Of a stretch of DNA of 23,196 nt, positions 8,147-15,582 are shown piece after piece. The translations under genes were made by a program, and so were the position numbers. The notes beneath the pieces are model-generated. The model was not told the DNA's origin, searched no databases, and saw only the letters and a program-made list of their open reading frames with translations. Positions within the stretch are counted from its first letter, which is position 1. Each line of letters opens with the position of its first letter. Source of the DNA: a virus; IMG/VR virus record IMGVR_UViG_3300024520_000511, positions 1 through 23,196 of that record, one strand, 5' to 3'.

Positions 8147-8613
8147 TGCTGTCGGTTAGGATGATGGGACGGAAACGCACGCGAGAGGCGCTGAAAGACG
8201 CTAAGAAGCGCGGGGCTTTTGCGATTGAAGATTTCACTGAAATTATCGCAGAAAAAGTAATGGCGCAGGCCATTCACCTGATGGCCGATACACCTAAAAC
8301 CGGCAAAATCTGGATGACAGAGAGAGGCCCGCATCAGGCGTCCGCACCTGGCGAGGCGCCTGCGGAGTTCACTGGCGCGCTTATTCGCTCTATGCAGGTT
8401 ACGCAAACCAAAATCAACCAATACGCCTTCTCCGCTAGTGTAGGGTCAAATCTGCACTACGCCGCGGAACTGGAGTTTTTCGGGCCTAATTACGATGGGA
8501 AGCCGCGCCCGTTTCTGCAGCCCGCTGTCGATATTGTGGAGCGGGAAGTTGGAGCAGCACTGGCGGATAGTTGGAAGGGCGCAGAGCGCAAAGTTAAAGT
8601 GGTGATGAAATGA
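8146..8613 (+). CDS. HK97 gp10-like neck / tail completion protein
   Basis: 155 residues. The family pattern is clear: a helical N-terminal half, then TGALIRSMQV, the strand FSASVGSNLHYAAELEFF, and RPFLQPAVDIVEREVG. HK97 gp10-like proteins act at the head-tail junction or tail terminus. The start is a TGATG one-base overlap with the head closure gene; a GAGGGAG about 11 bases upstream can serve as ribosome site. It ends in an ATGA overlap with the DUF3168 gene. Confidence 0.87.
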   Translation: MLSVRMMGRKRTREALKDAKKRGAFAIEDFTEIIAEKVMAQAIHLMADTPKTGKIWMTERGPHQASAPGEAPAEFTGALIRSMQVTQTKINQYAFSASVGSNLHYAAELEFFGPNYDGKPRPFLQPAVDIVEREVGAALADSWKGAERKVKVVMK

Positions 8614-9017
8614 GCGGCTACGCGTCGAAGGCGGCAGAACTGATCTACGCAACGCTTAACGGTAGCATTTCCGCTACCGTTTATGGCGATGTGCCTGATC
8701 AACCTCCAGGCCAGCCCTCCGCCAATATGCCCTATGTTGTTGTAGGATATGATCAGCAGTTTCCTTTCGACACTGATTCTTGGACGGGAGAAGAACTTAC
8801 TATTGAGGTTCGGTTTTTCTCTGCTGCTTCCACTAAAAAAGAGGTCAAAGACCTACAAAAAGAAGTTTACGACCTATTGCACCGTCAGTCTTTGAGCATA
8901 GCTGGGGTGCGGGTCAATGATTGCTTGCATCGCTACTCCAATGTTCCAAGCACAGCCGCAAGCAACTACGTGCTGGGAATTTCACGCTACCGCCTAACTC
9001 TAACGGAGGTTATCTAA
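8610..9017 (+). CDS. Tail completion protein (DUF3168 / gp17-like)
   Basis: 135 residues. It matches DUF3168: AAELIYATLNGSISATVYGD, then NMPYVVVGYDQ, WTGEELTIEVRFFS, the helix KEVKDLQKEVYDLLHRQ, and the final strand RYRLTLTEV. The family caps the tail tube and joins it to the head. It lies in the expected order, after gp10-like and before the tube protein. The last base of its stop is the first base of the next ATG. Confidence 0.88.
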   Translation: MSGYASKAAELIYATLNGSISATVYGDVPDQPPGQPSANMPYVVVGYDQQFPFDTDSWTGEELTIEVRFFSAASTKKEVKDLQKEVYDLLHRQSLSIAGVRVNDCLHRYSNVPSTAASNYVLGISRYRLTLTEVI

Positions 9018-9421
9018 TGGCCGGTTTTAACGGACGCCAGTTGATTATCGACTGGGACAGCACTACTTTGGTCGGCGTTCGCACGCGCGGCTTTACTGTG
9101 AGCAACGAGCATGTTGACGTCACTACAGACGATGATGCGGGATGGCGGAAGCTGCTCGCCACGCCAGGCCTGCGCTCGGTTGAGGCTACCGTAGGTGGCA
9201 TTACCAGCGATGAAGTTTTGCTTGGCGAGATCATGGCGGCCAGTATCTCGGCCACGGCGATCTCGATTGAGCTGCCTACTTCTCTTGCCACCAACGGCAC
9301 GATGGCCGGGAACTTTGTCATTTCCAGCTTCGAAGAGAGTGGCGAGCATGACGGCGCAGTTGAGTTCAGCGCCACATTCATGAGCGACGGAGCAATTACC
9401 TACACCGCATCCAGCGCGTAA
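9017..9421 (+). CDS. Major tail tube protein (TP901-1-like)
   Basis: 134 residues from Met at 9017. An in-frame ATG exists at 8921, but it would put 32 residues inside the previous gene; GGAGGT at 9005-9010 is a strong ribosome site correctly spaced for 9017. The product is beta-rich: RTRGFTVSNEHVDVTTDDDAG followed by WRKLLATPG, SVEATVGGITSD, NFVISSFEESGEHDGAV and EFSATFMSDG. This is the usual pattern of TP901-1-type tube proteins. It polymerises around the tape measure. The 58 bases after it hold a small hairpin and the start region of the chaperone gene. Confidence 0.9.
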   Translation: MAGFNGRQLIIDWDSTTLVGVRTRGFTVSNEHVDVTTDDDAGWRKLLATPGLRSVEATVGGITSDEVLLGEIMAASISATAISIELPTSLATNGTMAGNFVISSFEESGEHDGAVEFSATFMSDGAITYTASSA

Positions 9422-9429
9422 CAGCCGGT

Positions 9430-9466
9430 ACGTATAACGGCGAAACGCCGACGACCATACCAACTA
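9430..9466 (+). promoter_or_regulatory. Intergenic element, copy A (paired with 19867-19903)
   Basis: About 37 bases between the tube and chaperone genes. Key parts are TACGTATA, then CGGCGA, a CGCC that pairs with the GGCG before it (9438-9442 with 9446-9450, loop AAA), and CCATACCA. A closely similar element with the same spacing occurs on the minus strand before the exonuclease gene; I count 29 identical positions of 37. It may be a regulator-binding site or an RNA element. TATAAC at 9433-9438 resembles a -10 box, but no -35 box fits. Confidence 0.45.
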
Positions 9467-9479
9467 CAAGGAGAATATC

Positions 9480-9857
9480 ATGAAACGACACCACTCCATT
9501 ACGCTAGGAGGAAAGGCCCTTACGCTGAGTCTTTCCTTCCGCACCTCGCTCAACATCCGAGAGCAAGTAGCAAGTCCTTCTTTCATTGTCGAAACACTCC
9601 TGAACAACTATCAGGCCGCACAGGACGGCCGCCCGCTTGCCTCCGAATTCGAGTTCAATGAGGAGAATGCGGTGCAGATCCTGACTCTGGCCAACGCCGA
9701 ATTTGAGGCGCTGAGTTTCGATGAAATGGGCGAGCTGGCTATCGAGGAAGGCTTCTTGGCGACGTATGGCGCGGTGGTGAGTTATCTGCGTGAAATGGTT
9801 CTAGGGCGGTCAAAGGAAATGGACAAGACCCCGGACAAGGCCGCTGAGGGAAACTAG
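9480..9857 (+). CDS. Tail assembly chaperone, short form (G-like, GTA gp10 type)
   Basis: 125 residues. It lies between the tube and tape measure genes, the fixed place of tail assembly chaperones. The opening (ITLGGKALTLSLSFRTSLNIRE) resembles the GTA gp10-type chaperone: a short beta meander and then helices. AAGGAG at 9468-9473 is a strong ribosome site. The last sense codons are GGA AAC directly before TAG, and with the G before them form a slippery heptamer, so some ribosomes should make a longer product. The short form is expected to be the main one, coating the tape measure during tail assembly. Confidence 0.88.
   Translation: MKRHHSITLGGKALTLSLSFRTSLNIREQVASPSFIVETLLNNYQAAQDGRPLASEFEFNEENAVQILTLANAEFEALSFDEMGELAIEEGFLATYGAVVSYLREMVLGRSKEMDKTPDKAAEGN
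9848..9854 (+). other. Programmed -1 frameshift slippery site GGGAAAC
   Basis: The heptamer reads G GGA AAC in the frame of the chaperone, which is the X XXY YYZ form, and the next codon is the TAG stop. In the -1 frame a TGA at 9845-9847 closes the frame just upstream, so the slip window is only these few bases. Phage lambda uses the nearly identical GGGAAAG for G/GT. I see no convincing downstream pseudoknot. Confidence 0.85.
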
Positions 9858-10093
9858 AATGGGCAGAGTTCGTAGAAATCGCGTATGTTCACGCCCGAAG
9901 CTGGGGCCACGCATGGCGCGATTTCATGGACCTGCCCATTCCGCTCTGGTGGCTAGAGTTTGACGCAAAGCTAAAAGAGCAAAAGGCCCTGAAAGAGGCG
10001 GCAGGCGGCAAGAGTTCCAATACCGGATTCAGCTCTGCCGACTGGGCTGAGGCCCGCCGCAAACATAGTGAGAAGATGAAAAATGGCAAATGA
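9854..10093 (+). CDS. Tail chaperone frameshift extension (T part; join 9480..9854,9854..10093)
   Basis: The -1 frame is open for 79 codons after the slippery site and ends at TGA 10091-10093, inside the start of the tape measure gene. It begins LEWAEFVEIAYVHARSWGH, continues with the Trp-rich IPLWWLEFDAKLKEQ, and ends in a lysine-rich tail. It has no start of its own in a sensible place, so it is expected only as the end of a 204-residue fusion (125 plus 79). By analogy with lambda gpGT, the T part would contact the tail tube protein while the G part holds the tape measure. Frame, position and length all fit. Confidence 0.83.
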   Translation, partial: LEWAEFVEIAYVHARSWGHAWRDFMDLPIPLWWLEFDAKLKEQKALKEAAGGKSSNTGFSSADWAEARRKHSEKMKNGK

Positions 10094-12350
10094 AGTCGAG
10101 GGCCTAAACGCCAAAATCTCCGGCGACAGCGCGGAGTTTAATCGAGCGCTGGCGGCGGCGCAGAAGATGATGAAGAAATTTGACCAAGAGGCCGAAGCAC
10201 TCAGCGCGGCACTAGGTCGAGCCACTGCTGGGATGCAGAAATCCGGCGGGCAATCTGTGCGTATGGGTTCGCAGGTTGATAAGGCGGCCCGGGCGCTTAA
10301 CAAGCTGGAAACCGCGGCTATCGGGGCCGGTACTGCCGCGTCTCGGAGCGGCGCCAGGTTAAGCACACTGGGCCGGAGTGTTCGCGCGTTCCGTGGACAG
10401 GCTGGTCAAGTGTCTATGCAAGTACAGGATATGGCGGTGCAGTTTGCCGCCGGAACTAATGCTTTTACTGTCATGGGGCAGCAGCTTCCGCAGCTTACTT
10501 CTGCCTTCGGTAAGGTCGGGCAGATTATTGGTGCGATTTTGGCTATCGGTTTGCCGGTTATGGGGGCGGCATTTCTGGGCACTAGCCGCAGCGCGAAGGT
10601 TCTAACAACTGAAATTGAAGCTGCTGCTGAAGCTTTGAAATCTTACGCGGATGCATTGGACTCGGCTAGTCAAGCCGGAGTAGGTCTTAGCACAGTAGAC
10701 TCAGATTTGCGCAAAATTGCGGAAATAAAAGCATTTAAAGCGGTTGAGGACTTAGCAGCTGCTATTGATCACAGTGTAACTGGGGCCTGGAATCTTAAAA
10801 CCGCTTTTGCCGATGTTAAAAGATTGCTGGATATTGGAACTACGGGCTTATTTGCTGCGGGTGAAGGTAGGCTAAAAGAGGCGGCTCAAGATAGGCGGGC
10901 TATTCGAGAATACATTGATACTCTTGAGCAGTTGCAAGAGGCTAGTACCTTAGAAGATATTCTGGCCAACGCCACAAAACTACGAGATGTATTTAAGCAG
11001 CGTGTTGATGTATCCAAGGATATGTCAGAAGAACAACTAACTTATCTTGAAAACTTGACGCGACTTATTGAAAACACGCAGGGCCTGCTAGACGTAGAGC
11101 AGAAAGTGGCGGAGCAGCGCCGAAACGCAGCTATGGCAGCGCGCCAAGATGCAGACAATCAGATTAAAGCTATTCGAGATAGAATGGCACTAGAAATACA
11201 GGCAATGCGCACAGGCAAGGACTCGCTTGAAGTATTGCGGCTGCGGAACGCGCAAGAGACCGAGAACCTCCGTATCAAGCTGGAACAGCAATACGCAGCG
11301 GATGGGCTGACGGATGCGGAAAAACGCTTTATCTCGGAGATCATTGCAGCTAAACGCGAGCACGACAACCTGCTTGAAGGCATGAAACTGGCTCATGAGA
11401 CCATTCAAAAACTCAAAGCGGTAGCAGATGGACTTACTTTTGATGCAGCTATTACCGGGGCTGGGACTCTGGCTACTAAACTCAAAGCAGCTTACGATCA
11501 CGCCGTAGGCATTGCCAAGGCTATGAACGAGCAGCAAAACAAAGGCCCGCTTACATTTGGACCTGGCGTTGATAAAGTCGTCAATCCAAATATGTTAAGC
11601 CTTCCGGGTAGCAACACGCCTGTTGCTCCGGATTCTTGGATGGGCCTAGCACCTGATAGCAAGAGTGGAGGCGGTGGTGGGGGTGACAAGAAAAACCCAC
11701 TGATTGCACAAATTGAGGCTATCCGTGAAGCCTTGATGACGGAAAACGAATTGCTTACGGCAGGCTATGCGCAGCAGCGCGAACAACTCGGTGAGGCCCT
11801 AGATCAGCGCCTGATCACGCAGAAAGAATTCGAAGCCCTTTCTCTGGAGTCCGCCAAGCAGTATCAAGATGCCAAGGCTGCGCTTATTCATCAAGAACGT
11901 AGCGCCTCGCTCGGCCTTTATGCGGGTATGTTCGGGAAACTGGCAGCGATTGCGGAAGCTGGCGGCAAGAAAATGGTAGGGATTGCTAAGGCAGCTTCCA
12001 TTGCGCAGGCGTCTATCAACGCCTACAAGGCCTACACGGAAGTTTTGGCCTCAAAGAATCCTGCGTATGAAGCAGTGCCGGGCCTGCGTATGGTCGATGC
12101 GGGGCTTACCTTGGCGGCAGGACTGGCACAAGTTAGTGCTATTCGCAGCGTCAGCTACGGCTCCAGCGGTAGTGGCGGGGGAGGCGGGGGCGGTGGCGGA
12201 GGCTCGACTGCAGCAGCCGCGCCGCAAAAAACGTCGCAAGCGGTTGCTCTCAATCTACAGGGCGATAACTTCTCGCGGGATCAGGTGCTGACCTTGATCA
12301 ATTCAATCAATGAGGCCGTCGAAGATGGCGCAGTAGTGAGGCTGGTATGA
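10083..12350 (+). CDS. Tail tape measure protein
   Basis: 755 residues; sets tail length and probably helps DNA entry. The first 110 residues are helical with a lambda-like opening (AKISGDSAEFNRAL). Next comes QVSMQVQDMAVQFAAGTN, the FTVMGQQLPQLTSAFG motif and a hydrophobic stretch at about 148-166 (IIGAILAIGLPVMGAAFLG) that could span a membrane. A long helical, charged middle follows, then two glycine linkers (six Gly at 11667-11684, ten Gly at 12174-12203). The region between them carries the common tape measure segment AAIAEAGGKKMVGIAKAASI. The central part is more AT-rich than the flanks. It overlaps the distal tail gene by four bases. Confidence 0.93.
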   Translation: MANEVEGLNAKISGDSAEFNRALAAAQKMMKKFDQEAEALSAALGRATAGMQKSGGQSVRMGSQVDKAARALNKLETAAIGAGTAASRSGARLSTLGRSVRAFRGQAGQVSMQVQDMAVQFAAGTNAFTVMGQQLPQLTSAFGKVGQIIGAILAIGLPVMGAAFLGTSRSAKVLTTEIEAAAEALKSYADALDSASQAGVGLSTVDSDLRKIAEIKAFKAVEDLAAAIDHSVTGAWNLKTAFADVKRLLDIGTTGLFAAGEGRLKEAAQDRRAIREYIDTLEQLQEASTLEDILANATKLRDVFKQRVDVSKDMSEEQLTYLENLTRLIENTQGLLDVEQKVAEQRRNAAMAARQDADNQIKAIRDRMALEIQAMRTGKDSLEVLRLRNAQETENLRIKLEQQYAADGLTDAEKRFISEIIAAKREHDNLLEGMKLAHETIQKLKAVADGLTFDAAITGAGTLATKLKAAYDHAVGIAKAMNEQQNKGPLTFGPGVDKVVNPNMLSLPGSNTPVAPDSWMGLAPDSKSGGGGGGDKKNPLIAQIEAIREALMTENELLTAGYAQQREQLGEALDQRLITQKEFEALSLESAKQYQDAKAALIHQERSASLGLYAGMFGKLAAIAEAGGKKMVGIAKAASIAQASINAYKAYTEVLASKNPAYEAVPGLRMVDAGLTLAAGLAQVSAIRSVSYGSSGSGGGGGGGGGGSTAAAAPQKTSQAVALNLQGDNFSRDQVLTLINSINEAVEDGAVVRLV

Positions 12351-13153
12351 CTGTAATATTTGAAAGCGGCTATTCACTTCCAGGTGCAGATCAACCCCTA
12401 AATCACGCAAGGCTGGCCCATGCTAGTACTTGGGCAACCGGCGGCACTGTTTCCGCATCATCAACTGATGCGGATTATTTTGCAGACGCGCCGGACACAA
12501 CGCTGACCTATGAGAAATGGAAACCGACAAGTGTAGCGGCTTGGTGGCAGTATGCTCATACAGGAAGCCGATCATTCGACTATTGCTGTGTAGCGGCTCA
12601 CACAATGGGCACCAATGGTAATACGTTCAAAGTGCAGTACGATTCAGGGGGAGGCACTTGGGCGGATTTGACGGCGGATACCGCCATCGCAGATGATTCG
12701 CCTATCTTCGCCATCTTTGAACCAGTAACCGCCACCAACATGCGGATCTATATCACAGGTGGCACCGCTCCTACTATTGGCGTAGTAAAGTTTGGTACTG
12801 CTATGCAATTTCGCCGCCCTTTCTTTTCCGGCCATGCCCCTGGGGGACTGGCACGGCAGACTATTCTGCGCAGCAACTACTCCGAGACTGGCGAAATTCT
12901 CGGACGGAGCAAGCAGCGCACCTACATGCAGACCAGCTTTGATTGGAGGCACCTGCCGCGAACCTGGGTCAATAGCGAGTTTCGCGAATTTCAGCTTGCG
13001 ATGGAAGAAGAACCGTTTTGGATAGCGTGGCGGCCCGACGACTATGATGATGTTCTTTTTGGGATTGTAGATGAGGTTCCAATTCCTTCTTATATGGGGG
13101 TACGGGATTTGATGCAGGTATCGTTTACTATGAGAGCGCGCGGCTATGACTAA
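12347..13153 (+). CDS. Putative distal tail / tail-tip protein
   Basis: 268 residues, directly after the tape measure gene, where a distal tail protein is expected. It has no clear named domain that I recognise. The first 150 residues look like a beta-sandwich (AWWQYAHTGSRSFDYCCVAA, NTFKVQYDSGGGTWADL, NMRIYITGG), somewhat like a carbohydrate-binding discoidin fold. The C-terminal half has a Trp-rich strand region (SFDWRHLPRTWVNSEFREF, EEPFWIAWRP) followed by VSFTMRARGY, which resembles the closing strand of tube-like or Dit-like proteins. It starts in an ATGA overlap and ends eight bases into the next gene. The role is inferred from position. Confidence 0.65.
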   Translation: MTVIFESGYSLPGADQPLNHARLAHASTWATGGTVSASSTDADYFADAPDTTLTYEKWKPTSVAAWWQYAHTGSRSFDYCCVAAHTMGTNGNTFKVQYDSGGGTWADLTADTAIADDSPIFAIFEPVTATNMRIYITGGTAPTIGVVKFGTAMQFRRPFFSGHAPGGLARQTILRSNYSETGEILGRSKQRTYMQTSFDWRHLPRTWVNSEFREFQLAMEEEPFWIAWRPDDYDDVLFGIVDEVPIPSYMGVRDLMQVSFTMRARGYD

Positions 13154-14900
13154 GGACACAGTTGGGCGGGAGCCTATTCAGATTGTCGAGATCCTGCAGC
13201 CACTTTGCGCGAATACATATGGTTCCGCTCCCTGCACGGCCAGTGGCGATGCCACGCTAAAATGCTATAACGTCCGCGCGACCTGCCAAGACCCGAGCAA
13301 CTACGAACTTGGAACTTCCCTGAGCCTGTATTTTGGGAAGGGGCGAGTAGCGGAGGAAGGGCTGGCTCCGTATATAGTTCCCTCGTTGGTTTCTGTCGCT
13401 ACTTCTCCCACTAAGATCAACACGGCGGGAGTTGACCCTGACGCGCAGGGCCTTGGCAACCGGGCGCTGGCTACTGTTGTGTTTCAAGATCACCAGCACA
13501 CGGATCGAATTGTTGACCCCTATTTAGGGGACCGGACCGCTGACATGCGCAGCGCAGATCGCGGAAGCTTTTGGGCAAGATGGCTGGTGCGGAACAAATA
13601 TCGCCAGAACATGCAATTTAATATATATGAGGGTTATGCGGGGCAGACGCTTGCGCAAATGATTAAGCGCACGTATTTTGTCGATTCCTTCGACGGGCCG
13701 GACTCTCAAGGCCGCGTGACTATGAAAGGAAAGGATATTCTTTCCCGCATCGAAGAACGCAAGGCACAAGCCCCCAAGGCGTCTGACGGCGAACTTTATA
13801 TAGATATAGATGCAGCAGCTACGTCTTTCGAAGTGGCAGGGGCGTTGGCATCCGAGTATGATGCTACGGGTACGATCATCATTGATGATGAAATCATGAC
13901 CTACACAGGAGTGGCAACCAGCACGAATGGGATTGAGTTTACAGGAGTTACACGCGGCACTGACTTGTCTACGGCAGCGGCCCATACAGTTGAGACTCGA
14001 GTTCAGCAGTGCTTGCGCTTTACCGATCTCACTATCGACGCGACAGTTACACTCCTGCTCGACACGTATGGCGCTATCCCAACCAGCTACTATGATTCCG
14101 CGAATTGGACAGCCGAAGTTGGCTCTTACCTCAGCTTCTTTCGCGTAAATGGGTTGATTACTGAGCCGGAAAGCGTGGCGGAGATTTTATCTCAGCTTCA
14201 GGTCCAGGCCTTGTTCTATCTTTGGTGGGACGAGCGGGCACAACTGATTAAGCTTAAAGCTATTCGCGGAATTGACGCACCAGTTGATGTGCTGACAGCG
14301 GAGGCTAACATCCTACCGGGTACGTTTAAGATCAAAGACATGCCGCGCCAACGCATCAGCCAGGCTTGGGTGTATTATGATCCGAAATCCTATGTAGAGG
14401 CGTTTGACAATCCCAGTTCGTATAAGCGGCGCTACATCACAGCAAATCTGGAAAGCGAAACCGACGAGCTAAACGGATCGGCGGCTATTAAAGCTATCTT
14501 CGCGCGGTTTACTTCAAATTCCTCAGTCGCCGCAAACACTTCCAGCAAGATCGTTTTGCGCTATGTGGAAACGCCGCGCCAAATCGAGTTTAAGCTGGAC
14601 TCGAAAGATCGGGATTACTGGACCGGGGATACGGTGGGGATCAGTCATCATGCTGTGCTGGATCAATACGGGCTGCGGGATGTAAGGAACTATACAATTA
14701 TCTCCGCCAAGGAAAACCTGGAAGCGGGAGAAATTTCATACGTGGCTGAGGATACGACGCTGTATGGAGTGATCTATTTTATCCTCGGCGCGGGAGCGGC
14801 AGACTATCCCGGCGCAGCTACTGCCGCCCTCAATGCCGCGTATATCGGAAACGCCGCCGGGCTGTTAAGCGATGGCACCCCCTGCGCCACCATATCATAA
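13146..14900 (+). CDS. Putative tail tip / baseplate hub protein
   Basis: 584 residues. The start has a cysteine pattern (LQPLCANTYGSAPC, then KCYNVRATCQDPSNY, four Cys within about 30 residues) seen in a group of phage tail-tip proteins and reminiscent of the BR0599-type C-terminal domain; it may bind a metal or form an iron-sulfur or disulfide structure. The middle includes LYIDIDAAATSFEV and an EIMTYTGVATSTNG ... VTRGTD loop, typical of small beta domains in tail proteins. The last third is beta-rich with a small hydrophobic, Ala-rich end. Position after the Dit-like gene suggests a hub or tail-associated protein; the exact role is unknown. Confidence 0.65.
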   Translation: MTKDTVGREPIQIVEILQPLCANTYGSAPCTASGDATLKCYNVRATCQDPSNYELGTSLSLYFGKGRVAEEGLAPYIVPSLVSVATSPTKINTAGVDPDAQGLGNRALATVVFQDHQHTDRIVDPYLGDRTADMRSADRGSFWARWLVRNKYRQNMQFNIYEGYAGQTLAQMIKRTYFVDSFDGPDSQGRVTMKGKDILSRIEERKAQAPKASDGELYIDIDAAATSFEVAGALASEYDATGTIIIDDEIMTYTGVATSTNGIEFTGVTRGTDLSTAAAHTVETRVQQCLRFTDLTIDATVTLLLDTYGAIPTSYYDSANWTAEVGSYLSFFRVNGLITEPESVAEILSQLQVQALFYLWWDERAQLIKLKAIRGIDAPVDVLTAEANILPGTFKIKDMPRQRISQAWVYYDPKSYVEAFDNPSSYKRRYITANLESETDELNGSAAIKAIFARFTSNSSVAANTSSKIVLRYVETPRQIEFKLDSKDRDYWTGDTVGISHHAVLDQYGLRDVRNYTIISAKENLEAGEISYVAEDTTLYGVIYFILGAGAADYPGAATAALNAAYIGNAAGLLSDGTPCATIS

Positions 14901-14909
14901 GGAAAGAAA

Positions 14910-15521
14910 ATGAGCTGGACAACAATTCCCGATTCAGATCTGGACCAAGACAGCCCGCTAAATCAGCCGCTGATGACGGCGTTGCGAGATAACCCGATTG
15001 CGATTGCGCAGGGCCTGAGCGGGGCAACTGTGAATGAAACCGCGTGGCATCAGCTAGAGGAATTGACGATCGGTTCCGATGGCTCAACAATTACGTTCAC
15101 AACTGACACCAGCGGCTATCGCGCAGTAAGGATTATCGGCGGCTGCGCGATTGTCAGTGCCACTAATCCTAGTGTCAACATTCAAGTCAACATCAGTGGT
15201 TATTCAACTATCGCCCCAATCTCCTACACGGGCACCGCACCTACTGCGTTCATGTGTGATGTAACTATCGACAATATGGACAGCACGGCGGCCGCGGCGC
15301 AGAAAATAATCTCAGGCCTAACTATGTTTTGGGATCGCACAACGGCCACAAACGATTGGGATACGACTTCCTCATCTACAGCCCCGGTGACGCTTTTAGG
15401 GGTTAAAAAATCCTCTGTCGTAGTTAGCGCCGTGCAACTAGACTTTGGAGCGAATACCGTAGACGTGTCAGAAGGCGCGCCGACATTTCACCTCTACGGC
15501 GTCAAGCGCACGCAACCTTAA
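14910..15521 (+). CDS. Putative tail fibre-associated protein
   Basis: 203 residues, last gene of the plus-strand module. It opens with WTTIPDSDLDQDSPLNQPLMTAL then RDNPIAIAQGLSGA, an opening seen in small phage tail or fibre proteins of alphaproteobacterial phages. The rest is Ser/Thr-rich and probably beta-rich, as in a receptor-contact or trimerising domain. AAGGAAAG at 14899-14906, overlapping the previous stop, is the likely ribosome site. A strong terminator follows 36 bases after its stop. The function is inferred from opening pattern and position. Confidence 0.6.
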   Translation: MSWTTIPDSDLDQDSPLNQPLMTALRDNPIAIAQGLSGATVNETAWHQLEELTIGSDGSTITFTTDTSGYRAVRIIGGCAIVSATNPSVNIQVNISGYSTIAPISYTGTAPTAFMCDVTIDNMDSTAAAAQKIISGLTMFWDRTTATNDWDTTSSSTAPVTLLGVKKSSVVVSAVQLDFGANTVDVSEGAPTFHLYGVKRTQP

Positions 15522-15556
15522 CCCTGCCGTTTTCTCCTTGGGACGAGCGGGAAACT

Positions 15557-15582
15557 GCGGGGGTTTACGCCCCCGCTTTTTT
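15557..15582 (+). terminator. Intrinsic terminator of the structural operon
   Basis: A perfect 7-base GC stem (GCGGGGG at 15557-15563 with CCCCCGC at 15570-15576), a 6-base loop and six T at 15577-15582. This is a textbook rho-independent terminator for the plus strand. The TAA stop of the convergent ATPase gene lies in the loop. Read from the minus strand the same stem exists but only a weak T run (AGTTTCCC) follows, so termination in that direction is less certain. Confidence 0.92.

Noticed and set aside
8921-9421. Upstream start for the tail tube protein
   Set aside because: It would add 32 residues inside the DUF3168 gene; GGAGGT is placed for the ATG at 9017.
9857-9900. Pseudoknot downstream of the slippery site
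   Set aside because: Only a four-base pairing (GGGC/GCCC) with a long loop was found, too weak to claim without folding calculations.
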